Positions 40,201 to 51,900 of a stretch of DNA of 64,000 bases are shown here, one piece after another. Under the pieces are notes generated by a model that ran no database searches, was not told where the DNA came from, and saw nothing but the letters and a program-made list of their open reading frames with translations. A program made the position numbers and the translations under genes. The stretch lies in NCBI GenBank assembly GCA_019055375.1, contig JAHQIW010000028.1, forward strand, positions 1 through 64,000. The letters run 5' to 3'. Position 1 is the stretch's first letter, and every line of letters starts with the position of its first letter. The stretch comes from Parelaphostrongylus tenuis (lineage: Eukaryota; Nematoda; Chromadorea; Rhabditida; Metastrongylidae).

Positions 40201-41767
40201 ACTGGAAAGTAAGTGGCCCGCTTAATCGGCTGTGTCATGCTCTAAATAGGAGTAATGATGTAAAAAAGTGAAAAACTTTGCTTCGTTAGCTAGTTGTAAA
40301 TTGAGCGCAGGTTTAGCTAGTGCATGAGTGCATTCGTTTGTGTCATAAATGTTTTCCAACGCTGATGGAATTTATTTCTCCTCGGATCGTGGGATAACCG
40401 TGATAATGCGTTTCGAGGTAGAACTGGCTCAAGATAAGTCTGCTACTTTTTCCTTGGAGAAATGGAATGCTCAGTGGGTCAGCGTTTCAGTGGGCTTGGC
40501 ACATAATGAACCGCATGACAAGCATTGCGCTACCTGCCATTTGTTATGTGATAATAGGCAAAACAAATTTTTAGGAACAACAGCTACAACTTTACATATG
40601 AATGTAATTCAGACTGCGGTTGTGAAGATGCTCAATTGTATCCAGTTTGCGATGTGAAAGGGTGAAAAGATTTCTTTACTTCCTTCTTCAGTTCATTGTA
40701 AGCAAGTCTCATGAATCAAAGAATCATTGCAGATATGCCTTCTTCTCTCCTTGCCATGCTGGATGCCGAGAAGTGAAAGTAGACCGTGATGACAGTGATT
40801 ACTTGGCGAGTCGAATTTTATGTGTTCATAATCTTAGAGATGTTCAGCTGTGACTTTCCTATCATGATTCAGGAATTTTCCTCTTGCAATTGTGCAGATG
40901 GAGGCGTGGTTCGAAAAGACCTTTGCAGGGATACCTGCGCAGTCCCCACAATTGTTTTCTTTACTTTAGTTTTGAATGGCGCATTATTTGCTGGAATGGG
41001 TGTTGTACCAGGATTACTCATCTTATTAAGGTGAGTAAGTGACAAATATTGAGAAAATCTCAAGCAGGAATGTCGATGAAGGTGGGGAATATTCATCAAC
41101 CAATGTGTATTACACTAGAGATGTGGCCGCGCTGCAGTGGCCACGCAGATTTTACTCTGTATTCATACTAACTACTGCAGGATATTGCCAATCGTGATGA
41201 GATTACGAACTAAAAGAATACGAGGATAAGGCTCTTAGAACTAATTAATTCCTGAGGAATGCGCCATGCATTCAACTTATTTAACACCGTTAGAGGTGAC
41301 CGAATGTATATTGGGCTAATAAAGTGACACGCGGTGGCCTACCGATGTATCAGCTCAGTGCTAATATCCTCCCAGACAAATGTGGAAACAATTTATCAAC
41401 CTCGAATGAATGGAAACCTTAGTGCACTTGGGGACCTGGACCGAGTCAACGACCACGTGTGCACTTCAGGGCACTCTAGCATTTGTGCTCCACTCCTTTC
41501 AAAGCTATTAAATATGTATTCAAATTCTAAACAAACTATATCTTAGATCTAGCGGTTTATTTCACTCGAAGTGCTCCATGTGAGTTACGATTACGTTGCC
41601 TATCTTCGAGATTGCCTAGTCTTATAGTTGCTAACAGTTCATTAGTTATGTCTTATGACTGATGAACCGTTAGCACCCATAAGACAATAATTCGTAGAGT
41701 TGACTCTACCTTAGCTGAGTTTTATGGACGAAAGTGTCAATTTCTTCAGCCTGAAGGATCCTCAAAG

Positions 41768-41860
<93 letters not shown>

Positions 41861-42592
41861 CACACATACATACACACATTCACACACGTACATACACACA
41901 CATGCACACATACAAACATACATACACACGCATACACACATACACACACGCACGCATACACACATCCACACATATACATATATACACACGCATACACACA
42001 TACACACACGCACGCATACACACATCCACACATATACATATATACACACGCATACACACACATGCAGGCATACACACATCCACACATGCACACATACAAA
42101 CATACATACACACGCATACACACTCACACACACGCACGCATACACACATCCACACATATACATATATACACACGCATACACACACATGCAGGCATACACA
42201 CATCCACACATGCACACATATACACACACATACACCACACACACCCACACACCACACACACACACACACAGACACACACACAGACACACATACACACCAC
42301 GCACCACACACACACATACACACAGAGAGGGAGAGAGAGAGGAAGATTAAAGCTATGGAGAAGTAATGATTTCAGATCTGTTCCATCGGATACTCGTTCA
42401 CAGTCTCTTGGACTTCAGGGGCTCCTTGTGTCTTTATTTGGCACGTTACCTAGTCCTATTCTTTGGGGATACGTGATTGATAGCGCTTGCCTGGTATGGG
42501 AAACCTCATGCACAACTGACAGAGGAAACTGTGTAATCTACGAAGCACACACACTTAGGATGAGGTTACTTATATGTTTTATAGCGGAGTAA
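28223..42592 (+). CDS. Organic anion transporter (OATP/SLCO family), 14 exons
   Basis: A plasma-membrane transporter for amphipathic organic anions; the substrate cannot be read from sequence. Exons, all in phase: 28223-28370, 34452-34627, 35414-35557, 37139-37327, 37797-37953, 38015-38101, 38156-38282, 38334-38434, 38513-38677, 38905-39106, 40575-40661, 40733-40778, 40873-41030, 42376-42592. They give 667 residues, a normal length for the family. Family marks are FFEAIGGSYLISAIQ then IERQFQIPSKLSG in exon 1, GYIPTVIFVAYFGSRGNRAKWIG in part in exon 2, GIGRTMPWSLGIPLVDDNVK in exon 5 and the signature WIGAWWIGF near residue 313. The large extracellular loop has a Kazal-like cysteine module (residues about 500-550), followed by the last membrane segments. 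The ATG at 28223 starts the conserved first helix; ctttcaag at 28171 could accept a spliced leader. The exon 12 donor could also be at 40772. The 3' end is uncertain: a donor inside exon 14 could lead to further exons. Introns carry SINEs, a mariner and a CA repeat. Confidence 0.93.
31430..31590 (-). mobile_element. Possible LINE endonuclease fragment in transporter intron 1
   Basis: The minus-strand frame reads ATLNIGIGWQSLSGDKRLQ followed by ESLLEGF. This resembles the start of LINE endonucleases (TLN..T...LSGDERLQEL). Only this short stretch agrees and the rest of the frame is not recognisable. Confidence 0.35.
34080..34370 (+). repeat. Satellite-like dispersed repeat, two plus monomers
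   Basis: The keys gagatttgagccatcgaatg (34138) and ccgagatttgattaggatag (34289), about 150 bp apart, sit just upstream of transporter exon 2. The variant matches the copy at 63270. Confidence 0.55.
35930..36165 (+). mobile_element. Mariner-like helix-turn-helix remnant
   Basis: The frame FKTLREERDRLTDEQREGHP followed by REVDRQAVLIELKK resembles the linker after the first helix-turn-helix of mariner transposases (FRSGD.SLED.ERSGRP.EVD). It lies directly 5' of the deleted mariner at 36207, in transporter intron 3, but is a separate and more decayed copy. Confidence 0.35.
36207..36746 (+). mobile_element. Internally deleted mariner with intact inverted ends
   Basis: The ends match as inverted repeats: left aggttggaaagaaaatttcc, right (reverse complement) aggttgggttgggaagaaag followed by tttccatc. 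Both are bordered by TA, the mariner target duplication. Inside, an ATG at 36342 opens MELSKEEKRFLMLYESKFGS with NAADAARRINKPW, a HTH_48 DNA-binding domain, then RFREFKAGNEELTDRLRSGR. One frameshift near 36560 precedes SSRELAAELGVSHTTVLTHL, the second helix-turn-helix. The catalytic domain is missing: the copy is 540 bp against about 1.3 kb for a full element. It sits in transporter intron 3. Confidence 0.8.
37479..37790 (+). repeat. tRNA-derived SINE, family A, copy 2, beside a splice acceptor
   Basis: The best-preserved copy: gcgcatgtggcgcagtggtt (box A region), aatggttcgacttcgcgc (box B), tcaccaagccatccatccga, cgcgagtcattgtaaaggcc and gattgatcaacgccgcgagc. The tail ctttacccttttagctttta runs to within a few bases of the acceptor of transporter exon 5 (exon begins at 37797). 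Confidence 0.8.
39395..39690 (+). repeat. tRNA-derived SINE, family A, copy 3
   Basis: A diverged copy: head gcttcacactgcttagaggt, middle ttcaccaaattctccatacc, then gagactcgtaacataggcca and tail cgatcgataaacggcaacac. In transporter intron 10. The box B region is degenerate. Confidence 0.5.
39963..40080 (-). repeat. tRNA-like SINE, family B, diverged copy
   Basis: The minus strand reads ctcggtgtactgatagtaag, then ctggttcaactctcgccaga (box B region) and a tail matching the left end tgctgagtggtatgcaaaac. In transporter intron 10, about 300 bp from the family A SINE. Confidence 0.45.
40575..41030 (+). other. Kazal-like extracellular domain and following membrane segment of the transporter (exons 11-13)
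   Basis: Exon 11 reads ECNSDCGCEDAQLYPVCDVK, exon 12 reads FFSPCHAGC and exon 13 starts with SSCNCADGGVVRKDLC. This matches the OATP loop between membrane helices 9 and 10, where the cysteines are disulphide-bonded and the YxPVC and SPCHAGC motifs are hallmarks. Exon 13 then enters a hydrophobic helix (VPTIVFFTLVLNGALFAG, approximately). The stretch between CHAGC and CNC is shorter than in most relatives. Either the loop is shorter here or the exon 12 donor choice is not exact. Confidence 0.88.
41225..41490 (-). repeat. tRNA-derived SINE, family A, copy 4
   Basis: Minus orientation: tail aactaattaattcctgagga with atgcgccatgcattcaactt, then tatcagctcagtgctaatat and cctcccagacaaatgtggaa. The head is badly diverged. 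In transporter intron 13, between exon 13 and the CA repeat. Confidence 0.5.
41779..42345. repeat. CA microsatellite grading into a minisatellite
   Basis: A pure CA run (41785-41857) passes into about 450 bp of CA-rich text with a higher-order unit of about 60 bp (cacgcacgcatacacacatc, then cacacatatacatatataca), repeated several times. It ends in gagagagggagagagagagg. It lies in the last transporter intron, about 30 bp before the exon 14 acceptor. Confidence 0.95.
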
Positions 42593-42929
42593 CGTGCTCA
42601 CTGAGTTTTTTTTTTTGATGTTACAGATTTACGTGCATTGATGAATTCAGTTATAGAGCAAAAATATCCTTTTAAGAATGCACTTTATGTACACGATAAT
42701 TCGTATAGTTTCTATGTTCACCGACATATATGTTTTGGTACCATGCAAAGGAATTGAATATTATCGAGGAGAGCGAAGCTGAAAGAGACGATGCGGTAAG
42801 GCATTTTACAGGTCAAGATTATATGCAAGGGAATATATATCGTAGGTAGATAATTGTTTATTTCACTCTCTTCAATGAACATTATCCATTGACTTAGTCG
42901 AAAGCGCATGGAATCGTCAGGTGATTACA

Positions 42930-43290
42930 TAAGACTTGGTCTAGAGAAATAAGCACGAAATTCAACAATCAGAAGTATTGAAATTGCATTATTTTGGTAT
43001 CGTTCAATTGCGTATTTCCTTGCGAACATTTTCGTGTACAATTTGCTAGTACTTTCTTCATGATGGAGCTGTCGTGGGAACAAATTTGTTTGCTACTCAT
43101 GCATTAGCGCGTAGGAAAAATGAATAGCAAGCGACTTTGTTACCAAGACAGCTTCATCTTCAAGCAAGTCTAGGCAAGTTGTCTATCAAAATGTTTATAA
43201 GAAAATGCTCAATTGAAAGATACCAAAATCATGCAGTCCCAATTACTTCTGGTTGATAAGTTTGGTGATATTGTCTTGGTGCAAAACTTT
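42930..43290 (+). mobile_element. Foldback element copy B, transposase-start arms
   Basis: The left end agrees with the inverted right end through caatcagaagt and gcattattttggtatcg (right side gataccaaaatcatgc). The arm ATG is at 43063 (MELSWEQICLLLMH) and, inverted, at 43157. It lies just 3' of the transporter gene. Confidence 0.7.
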
Positions 43291-43461
43291 AAGAACGAAC
43301 TGATAAATACACGAGAGGTCGATGGGCAATGTGTTAGACGTGACGCAGCTGAATTCTTAGACAATGTTTCAGCCTGATAGTCCCCAATTGGAACGTCTTT
43401 TTACTTCCATTGCACAATTCCTAGCCACCGTCGGCATATGTAAAAACAGAAGATATTATTA

Positions 43462-45484
43462 TTACAAATTGGAAGGCACTGTTGCGTCTACTGGTATCTC
43501 TAGTTCTTCTCTAAGTCACTGTTCAAATGTAATCAGCCTCAAATATCATCTTCAAGAATTCATTCGTAAAGAGACAATCTATGATAGCCATTAATTTTGA
43601 TCCGCCTAAAAATTTCCTTAGATCACTTCTATATCTGTGTAGCAACGCCAGTGATAGAGTAACCTAAGCTTCAACTTGTGAAGCACTAATTTCCAAATTT
43701 GTAGTTGAACGACTTAATCCTTACTATTCAAGACAATCGACGATATCAGAAAAGGATCTGTTCGTCTCAATCCTCTTCCAGTTAGCACAAATTGATTCCA
43801 AATGAAATTCACTTTATACCGTTGTAAGATGAACTACTGAAGGGTAAGAGATTGCGATTTTCTTATGTCAGCATGATTTTTACGAGTGACATTATAATTT
43901 TAGAATGTATTGATCTTTTCTTTGCAGATGCTGCTTATAAGCCTAGCTCGGAACACTGTACATAATTTTCCCATACCATGATCTTCCCTCTAAGATTGGT
44001 TATCAGCAATAGTACTATACACTAGACCGCTCCTTATGTTGTTTTCATGCTACTGTCATGACAAAAATGTTATGCAGATAAACGCTGTTGACATATTCGG
44101 GTTCAACACACATTTATTAAAACTGACCACCAGCTATCACTACTGATATCACACGCAATTTATCTTCATTTCATGAGCTTATTGATGTCAAAAAAGCCAA
44201 CAGAAGCATACAATTGCATCATAGTACGCTTTAGTAACAAAGAATGCGGGTAATTCTAAAATCAGGCAAAATCAGTGAGCTACTAGTATCAACGACGTAA
44301 TCAGACTTTCCTAAACTAGTTAAATCTGATCAATGACAAATTTTTTAGTGAGGTATGAAAATCACCTGCTCAGATTATCCTTCCCATATAGTCCACTGGG
44401 CTCGTATAATATCACCTAAAAATTAACAAACATGTGAGGAGGAATAAAATGGATTTCGAGAAATCGTAGCACCGATGCATTTGATGTAGACTGACTTCGG
44501 TACTTGAATAACGATAAAACGGTATTCCACACAGCAATAAGACGTAAGGTTTCTAGAAGTCCCTTGATGTCTAGCACAAAGTCTGATGAAAAGCTAGGCG
44601 ACAAAACCATAAATTTTTCTACTATCGTAGAGCACTAAAACACCAGAATGCACTGAAGATTCTCAAGATGAGCAATATTGGTTCTTTGAAGTCACTTACT
44701 CAACTGTAAATCACACATTTAAGATAACGTGAGTCACATATAAGCCATACGAGTCCGTAAATGATTCAGCCTTTGAAGTCTGGATAAACACAACTCTTTT
44801 CTATTACGATCTGCACTTTGTCATCAAAATTGTATAAATTGGTCTATGACAAAATTCTTGTTCCTGAGATTTCGCCCAACGATAGAACATCATAAGAAAA
44901 TAGATAAAGCTCTCTGCGTTGATCAATCCGTAAGACGTCATGCATTCGTCTTCAATTTTCAACTTCGCTTGAGGCAATTGAATGCACATCCGACGTTTAG
45001 AATGACTCGTAGAGGCCTCCCACTGTAGCTAGTCGAGGCTGCTCATCCTTCCAGACAAGTTTGAGACCAGTCTGATAAGAATCTGCCGACCCTGGAGGGA
45101 TAAATGGCTTGGCGAGCCATGAGAGCGAGGTCGAACCGTCGACCATGTTGCTCCGCACAGCACTTCTAACCTCTGCGTCACATGCGTTCTAGTACAACAT
45201 TATACTAACCAAATATGCGTATGCATTCGATCATCTTTTTTAAGTTTTACGGAGTCGAAAGCTAGAGGTAACTTTGAGATTGGCATACGCCGGCCACTCT
45301 CACCTTCATAAATATCTTTAATATGACAATTAAGTGTTACTTCTACAAGTAATTCAGCTCTCAACTCCTCACGTGCTGGTAATGATGGCAAAATCACCGG
45401 TAGTTGTCGAAAAATTAGCGCTTTTGCAAATGTCTTTATGTAGCTCGAGGCCTCTTTTTCATTAGATGGAATATTTTTGCAAAA
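43462..45484 (-). CDS. Unrecognised gene, four coding exons, 3' part
   Basis: I do not recognise this gene. Minus-strand exons join in frame. Exon A is open from 45484 down to 45304 (upper boundary unknown; contains LPVILPSLPAREELRAEL). B is 44582-44473 (contains LLETLRLIAVWNTVLSLFK). C is 44415-44366 (VILYEPSGLYGKDNLS). D is 43510-43462 and ends in SNL and a TAA. The phases are 1, 0 and 2 at the three junctions and agree. The B-C intron is 57 bp with tttttag; B has the acceptor ttttcatcag. The A-B intron contains a SINE. The text is amphipathic and leucine rich, without signal peptide or membrane helix in what is seen. The gene is convergent with the transporter and lies directly 3' of the TSC22 gene on the same strand. 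The 5' exons are not found. The C-D link is the weakest. Confidence 0.45.
44880..45187 (-). repeat. tRNA-derived SINE, family A, copy 5
   Basis: Minus orientation: gttgatcaatccgtaagacg, atgcattcgtcttcaatttt, cttggcgagccatgagagcg, gaggtcgaaccgtcgaccat and the head cttctaacctctgcgtcaca. In the A-B intron of the unrecognised minus-strand gene. Confidence 0.7.
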
Positions 45485-45971
45485 TCAACCTTTCCTCTGA
45501 TGACTTTATAGTCTTCGAAGTCAAAGTATTTATATTTGAGATGAAACGAACTTGTTCACGTAATAATTGACAAAATGTACGAGTTTTATCGAAATGAAGA
45601 GGAGAGTACTTACGAAGACAAACAGCGAAATAAACGGAGCAACGTTGAAAACTAGTAAAAACAATTTAGCTTCGGTAGTACACTACTCAAAAGTTAAAAA
45701 GAACCAGCTCATTATAATTCAATGTCCCAAATATCGTTATTTTATGAGACCTGGGATAGTAACAATTATTTTTCTTATTAGAACTCTAAGAAATTCGTCT
45801 AAACTGTGTTAGCAAGAGAAGACGAATATAGAAAGAAGAAGAATACAACGACACACAAATTTTCAAAATTAACAAAAAATTTGCATAAAATGGCACCGAA
45901 CAAATATGAGTGACTGGCAAATAATAAGGGTTGGTTTCTTTAATGATCATCAACGCATAAAAGTCATTTCG

Positions 45972-48900
45972 TTATTTCTGAAATGAGACCATCGGAATAT
46001 CTCAAGTACAGTTCAGAAGCAAATCACTCTATGGAAGCAGAGAAAAACTCACCTTCGGTAGCGCAGCTGGTGCTGGATGCTGCTGTGTAGATAATGAAAA
46101 TTGACTTACACTAGTCTTTTTTTGCTGAACCAACGCCGATATATTATTTAAAACCTCTCCTGGAGCGTACTGTCGTAATAACTGATTTTCGTTTTCCAAC
46201 GAAGATACCTGATAAAGAAAAAACCAGATGTACCCGAGCAGGCATTATTTTCGTACGATTACAAAAAAAATCACTTGCTGTGAAGCATTACTTAGTCTTA
46301 CTAGGTAATTTGAATCATAATAAATCTGGACACAGATCATCAAATACTGTTAATCACAGTGCAGAGACTCATTGACATTTGAGAGAAAGCAATTTTTACT
46401 TCTCAATACAAATTTCTCAACAGCTATTCCTGACTCAAATTACTTTCAACTCATCGCATTTAGACCACTGATCGCTCGAAGGGATGCAGTACAGCTCCTT
46501 TACAGCTCAAAATCCCAATTTAAGGTGTGCCAATCTCAAAACACAGTTCTTTCTTGTTTCAAAATAGCACTAAAATTCAAACCCTCTACTAGAGAGATGT
46601 GTGAATGACACCGTAGGGAATAATTTGAAAGAAACTACAAACCCTTTGCTCCAGTTCTGCAATAGTTTGTCGTAAAACCTCCACTTCTTCACGAACAGCA
46701 AAAGTCAGGTGTGTTTTTACCAAATCCTGAAACATCAACGACACTGAAGACGACATCTATACAAGCATTTCTCTATCACTATAGCCGAGTGTGACAGGAG
46801 CCAAAAACATGAAACCGACTTGACATCGATACACAAGCACAGTCCGCGGTTTTTCAGAAAGAAATCAGAAGTAGAAATGGTGCTCAAATATTCAAGCTCA
46901 AGGGATTGGAAAGACACACAGCTACCGCTTTCAATCCATAACTCAGTCATAAATGGGCCTTCTCACAAGACTTTTTTTTCGATAGAGATATGGATCCAAT
47001 GTGGAATTGTACAAAAAATCATGATAAATGAGTCGAACAACTATGCCAATTTGAAACTCATTAGACAAAAACGTGAGTAACATGTACTCTAAAATACCTA
47101 TTGTGTGTTAGAAAACGTTCGAGTGCTAGATAAAGGAATACGTTGCTACTAAGTCAAAAGAATTATCAAAAACTACAAAAGTGGACTAGAATGAAAATCA
47201 GTAGGTAAGCATCAGATGAACACAGATGCTGTGAAATTTTCTGAGCCCAGTGCCATCCTACTAAGATAACACACTCCGAAAAGCGCGTTCTTCCTCTCGC
47301 ATAGAGCGCTCTATCTATGTAAACCCGTTTCAGTGAATATTTTCCCGTACGATTCAAAAAAAAAAAGCGCAATGAACTGGTTTGTTGAGACAATCGTTCT
47401 ATCGCTGTATTCTTAAAAGAGAAAGAAGGAAAAGAAAATTCTAAGTGAAAAAAAATAATCAACTAATTGGCACATTCAAGGACTATTCAAACCTATATGA
47501 GCACTAAAGCGACCACGTCATCCGGAACGTATTAATTTCACTTCAGTGGGAAATCAGTACTAGGGATGATAGGGTAATCAGTACGAGGATTTTACTAATC
47601 ATAAAAATGATTACCATTGCTTGCTCAATCTTGTTGTCGATCGCAACCACATTCGGAGCCGGTACTGATGCTGTATTTCCACAAGTAAGCCTAAGATCGG
47701 CAGAACATATAAAAAATTGTCACCACGAACTCAAATGTGCTTTCTTGTGTGGTCAGTCATATCAGATAGATATATCACCATCCTGAATTATCGCCGACGG
47801 CGAAAAAGTTAAAGAACACAAGCGAGTGAAAGAAAACCCACGTTTCATCTTCTGCGGGAGAACTACCTCCTGCTGATGCTCCTTGTGTTGCCGTTGCCTG
47901 AATAGGAGCAAACTATTTTTCCCGAGAATACAAGAAATCAGTTTATATGCTTTCTCTGGATCAGAAATTTACAGTTTAACATTGAGATTTCTTTACTGTC
48001 TATACGTAATCGTTCCGGAAACTGACGATAACTTATCTAACACTGGAGTAGCTGAAGAGTTCGGCACTTCACAGACTCATAGAAACTCGAATGTAAAACA
48101 TAAAAATTCTCCCATCTTGTTTCAAAACTAAATTCAAATTTTAACGCAAACGCGACGACAGCAAAGATACTATTGCTCTCGATGACATTACTGTATCCTA
48201 TCAGACAAAATTTCACTTGTTCGATCGCTTATCGCCAAAATATGACCCTATACCAGAGCTGTGTATTATTAGAAAAAAAAATCACTTCTTTTAGCCGGCA
48301 AAAAATGAAAAACCAATTCCTTTCGCTGGACAAGAATTTTTCATAAGAGTCTCAGTAATCGTTTGTAGGTTTAAATCTCTGGCTAGCGCGGTATGGGGCC
48401 GTTTTTTGAGAAAGCCTTTATTATAACGCTTCAATGAAAGAAAAACATTTGTGTTACACACACGCATTTTCCTCGCAGGACAGAGCTCTCTCTTTTGACT
48501 ATTAGTAATCAATCGATAACGTAAGAATTAGGGATTCTAACGCTGCGCTTGTTTTATCAAAAGACAGCTTCTTTGTATTGTAACAGGAAAATAAGATTGA
48601 TTCACTAAGCGAGGAAGTGGTCTATGGCCCATTCACGAGCCGCGGGATGGGGGGAATCGGCTCGATCATCAGTTGATTTCCACTTCAAACGGTCTCATGA
48701 GAGTAGATCTCCGTTTTCCAATTAGCAATTGTTTCTCCACTTTCAAAGTAACACCACATTAAACGTCTAATTCTGATACTAAAAGATCTCTGCCGTTCAT
48801 GTGCTTTCCATGCTTACAGAGGAATTTCGCGGCCGATGTGAAACATAATTTTATTTCGAATTTCGCAACGTTAAAGAAGGGTCTTCCCAAAAAACCGGGC

Positions 48901-51900
48901 ACGTACTGCTTTCGCTAGAGACTTAAACTTCCGAAAATTTACTAACACTTTTGTGAAAAGTTCCTTCCCAGCGAAAGAGCTTGTTTCTTCACCCCGCGCC
49001 GTCTAACGGAAAAGAACCGAGAAAAGTTTGAAAACCACTAGTCTTTTTTGTCTCAACGAATAAAGTTATCTAGTCACAAGCCAAGATATGCCCCCAAGGA
49101 AGAAGGATTTTGCAACCATGAACATTGTTTCAAATAAGCTAAAAGCAGAAGCGCGAACTTTCAAAGCTTTCATCAACAAAGAAAAGTAGAGGTATAATAT
49201 CTACTCTCGAGCTGTAAGAAGGTGGACGTATCTCTACTAGTAATAACATCTGTATGTATCGAAAATGTCAGATTTTGCAGGATACTGGTTCTGCCGATAA
49301 ATTTCATACACGTTACCACATAACCAATATCGGCACACAAGTACTGAGTTTTTTGCTATACATTCAAAACTGGAAAAATCTTAGGGATTCTTGAGACCAC
49401 ATATTGATAAGGTCTCATGGTTCATCCACTTTAAGCAAGATTTTCTACGCGGATTATCTCATAACATGTAACATAACGTAACATTAACGACCTAAGCACC
49501 ATGCCATTGCATTTGAGTGTATTTTCATCTGAGAGAAAGTCAGTTTCCAGATCTCAGACAAATATCATATTACAGCACAAATGGCGAGTCTTTGAAATAG
49601 ATATTCTTTCAATTCGTCTGATGATTTGAAACTTGAATGACAACAAGCCTAATTTCCTAACACCAATTTTACATCAATCTCTGCACTGATGGATAGATTT
49701 CTTGGTGAGAAGATACGAGAAGAAATTATAACTACAGTATTTTTTAGACAATAGCTAACCTTTTTACTATTTCTACACAATAGCTAGTCTTCTTAGTGTT
49801 TTGTCTACTCAAACCCTAGAATGGTTTAATGGACAAGCAGCCTATTTAGTAAAATACTTTCACAACAGATAGATTATGATAAATAGAGTTTGTACAAGAT
49901 ATGTCAAATCAATGTACAAATTTGAATCCACTGAGGTTATGAAAGCGCGGTCATTTCGGTTATCCCGCACGTGATGAAGAAACGAACCCTTTCGCTGGAT
50001 GAAGACTTTCTAATGCACTTTCAGTAATCATTCGAAAAATAAAATCTCAGAGAATTGCTCTACGTGCTTTTTAAAAGACCTCTCTATACAACTGTAGCAT
50101 TAAAAACGAAGTTATGTTTCACACGTACCGCCCGCTTTTATTGTTATCTCGATAGTACTTCACTAAATGAAGGAAAAGCAAATGAACGTGTAGAGGAAAT
50201 CTTGTAAAAAAATAGTTATATGCTTTATCAATATTTTTTGACAAGAGGAAAATCTTAAATTTGATAATAGAAACCGCACTACACATAGGAGCCGCGCCTG
50301 CGCAAAAGATTGGTCGTGCATCGATTTGAGGCCACGCACACACCCTTGCGATAAGCAGATGCACGGCGTATGCGGAACTCTATCTTATTTTCCTACTACA
50401 CAAGAGTGAAACCGTCTTTGAAAAAGTAAGCAAACCGTTGGAGTCGTCAAAACTGACGCTACTTAGTGGTTACTAACGATATGAGGGAAAAGCTCCGTCG
50501 TGCAAGAAATGTGGATGTGTCAAACACAAAACCTTTCTTTTTGCTACAGCACTGCTAGAAGAGCTTTTCCAGAAAACAAACATTTTTTGAAATTCTTCGA
50601 GATTTGAGCTATCAAACAATTACTAGCACTCCAAAGAAAGAGCTTTGTCCGCGAAGTATAAGCATTAATGATAGTAATAAAAGCGCACGGCGCGTGTGAA
50701 ATATAATCTTATTTTGAAAGTGTTAGCGCTATAAAGAGGCCTTCTAAAAAAGCGAGCATATACAGCTACCTAAAACCCCGCATTGTAAAATCAATTGCAC
50801 TTATGTATTGCAGAACTATACATGCACAGTCATTTTACATCATACTTTGCCTCCCACGCGCCTTCATTCGGAAAAAAAACCCGAATCAGCTAGTCGCAAT
50901 GACATTACGTAGGAAATCCGTATACAGCAAGAAAAGCTAAAGTCTATCGGTTATGGATGTGTACCGTCAAGTCAAACTTTACAATGAAAGAATCAAACAT
51001 GATCGCCTTTATACTAAATATGTGAGGGTACCTGAATAGCTAGGTAAAGCTAAGTAGAGTTTAAGTTCAGTAAGTGGCATATATGACTAGGAACACGGCT
51101 GAGAAAACTCTTTACTAATGTCTGACCAAGTTATAGGATAACCAAATAGATTACAAATTTTTCTATTCCACTAAATCGTTTACCACAAGATTTACAGTAT
51201 TCAGGCAAGATAAACTGGAAGAAGAACGAGAGGAAGCGAAAGAAGACTCTTATAAACCTTCTCACTGTTATGCTGCACGCAATAGTCACTAATGAGCTGC
51301 ATTTCAGCGATCCTAAAACACTCTGTCTACAAGAGACAGTAAATGGTGAGCGTTGAGGTTAAACGACAAATACGGAAGGGGAATATAAAAGCGAAAAGAT
51401 CATTTTCTTCTATAGATTCTCCGGAATTTATAATCATAGATTAGTCTTCGTTGACTAGGATACTGTATTATCCGTAAGATTTCACAAAGTTCAAAGCTCG
51501 TAACCTCAAAATTTATCGCGCTTCAACCGAACTTCAGGCTCACGCAAAATTGATCACTACACCTTCATAAGAAGAATTACTCGTTCCTATCCAAACGTTA
51601 ATCATCTTATTGGTATTCTGCGCAGTATTTTTGATTCTGTGCTACCATAAACAAGGAAAAGCACAACCAACAGATGCCAAACATTCTGTAAATAATGCAA
51701 TACAAATATGTTTGTGTTTCCTAAAGTATAATAGATAAATGTTTTCAGATGATAAAATCAGTACTCATTTTAGTATTGACAACAAGCTCAGATATCGAAA
51801 AAGAAGTACAAATGAGCGTAGAAAACTTCAGCAATCTCTGAACACAAATTGTTAGGTCGCTACATAATCTGACAATAAGGAACTTTTTTACCCCTTGACA

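Noticed and set aside
40575..40778. Separate Kazal-type protease inhibitor gene
   Set aside because: The cysteine module is in phase with, and at the expected place in, the transporter.
41724..42592. Long open frames on both strands rich in His-Thr or Cys-Val
   Set aside because: They are translations of the CA/GT repeat in all frames and carry no independent sign of coding; only the part from 42376 is real exon.
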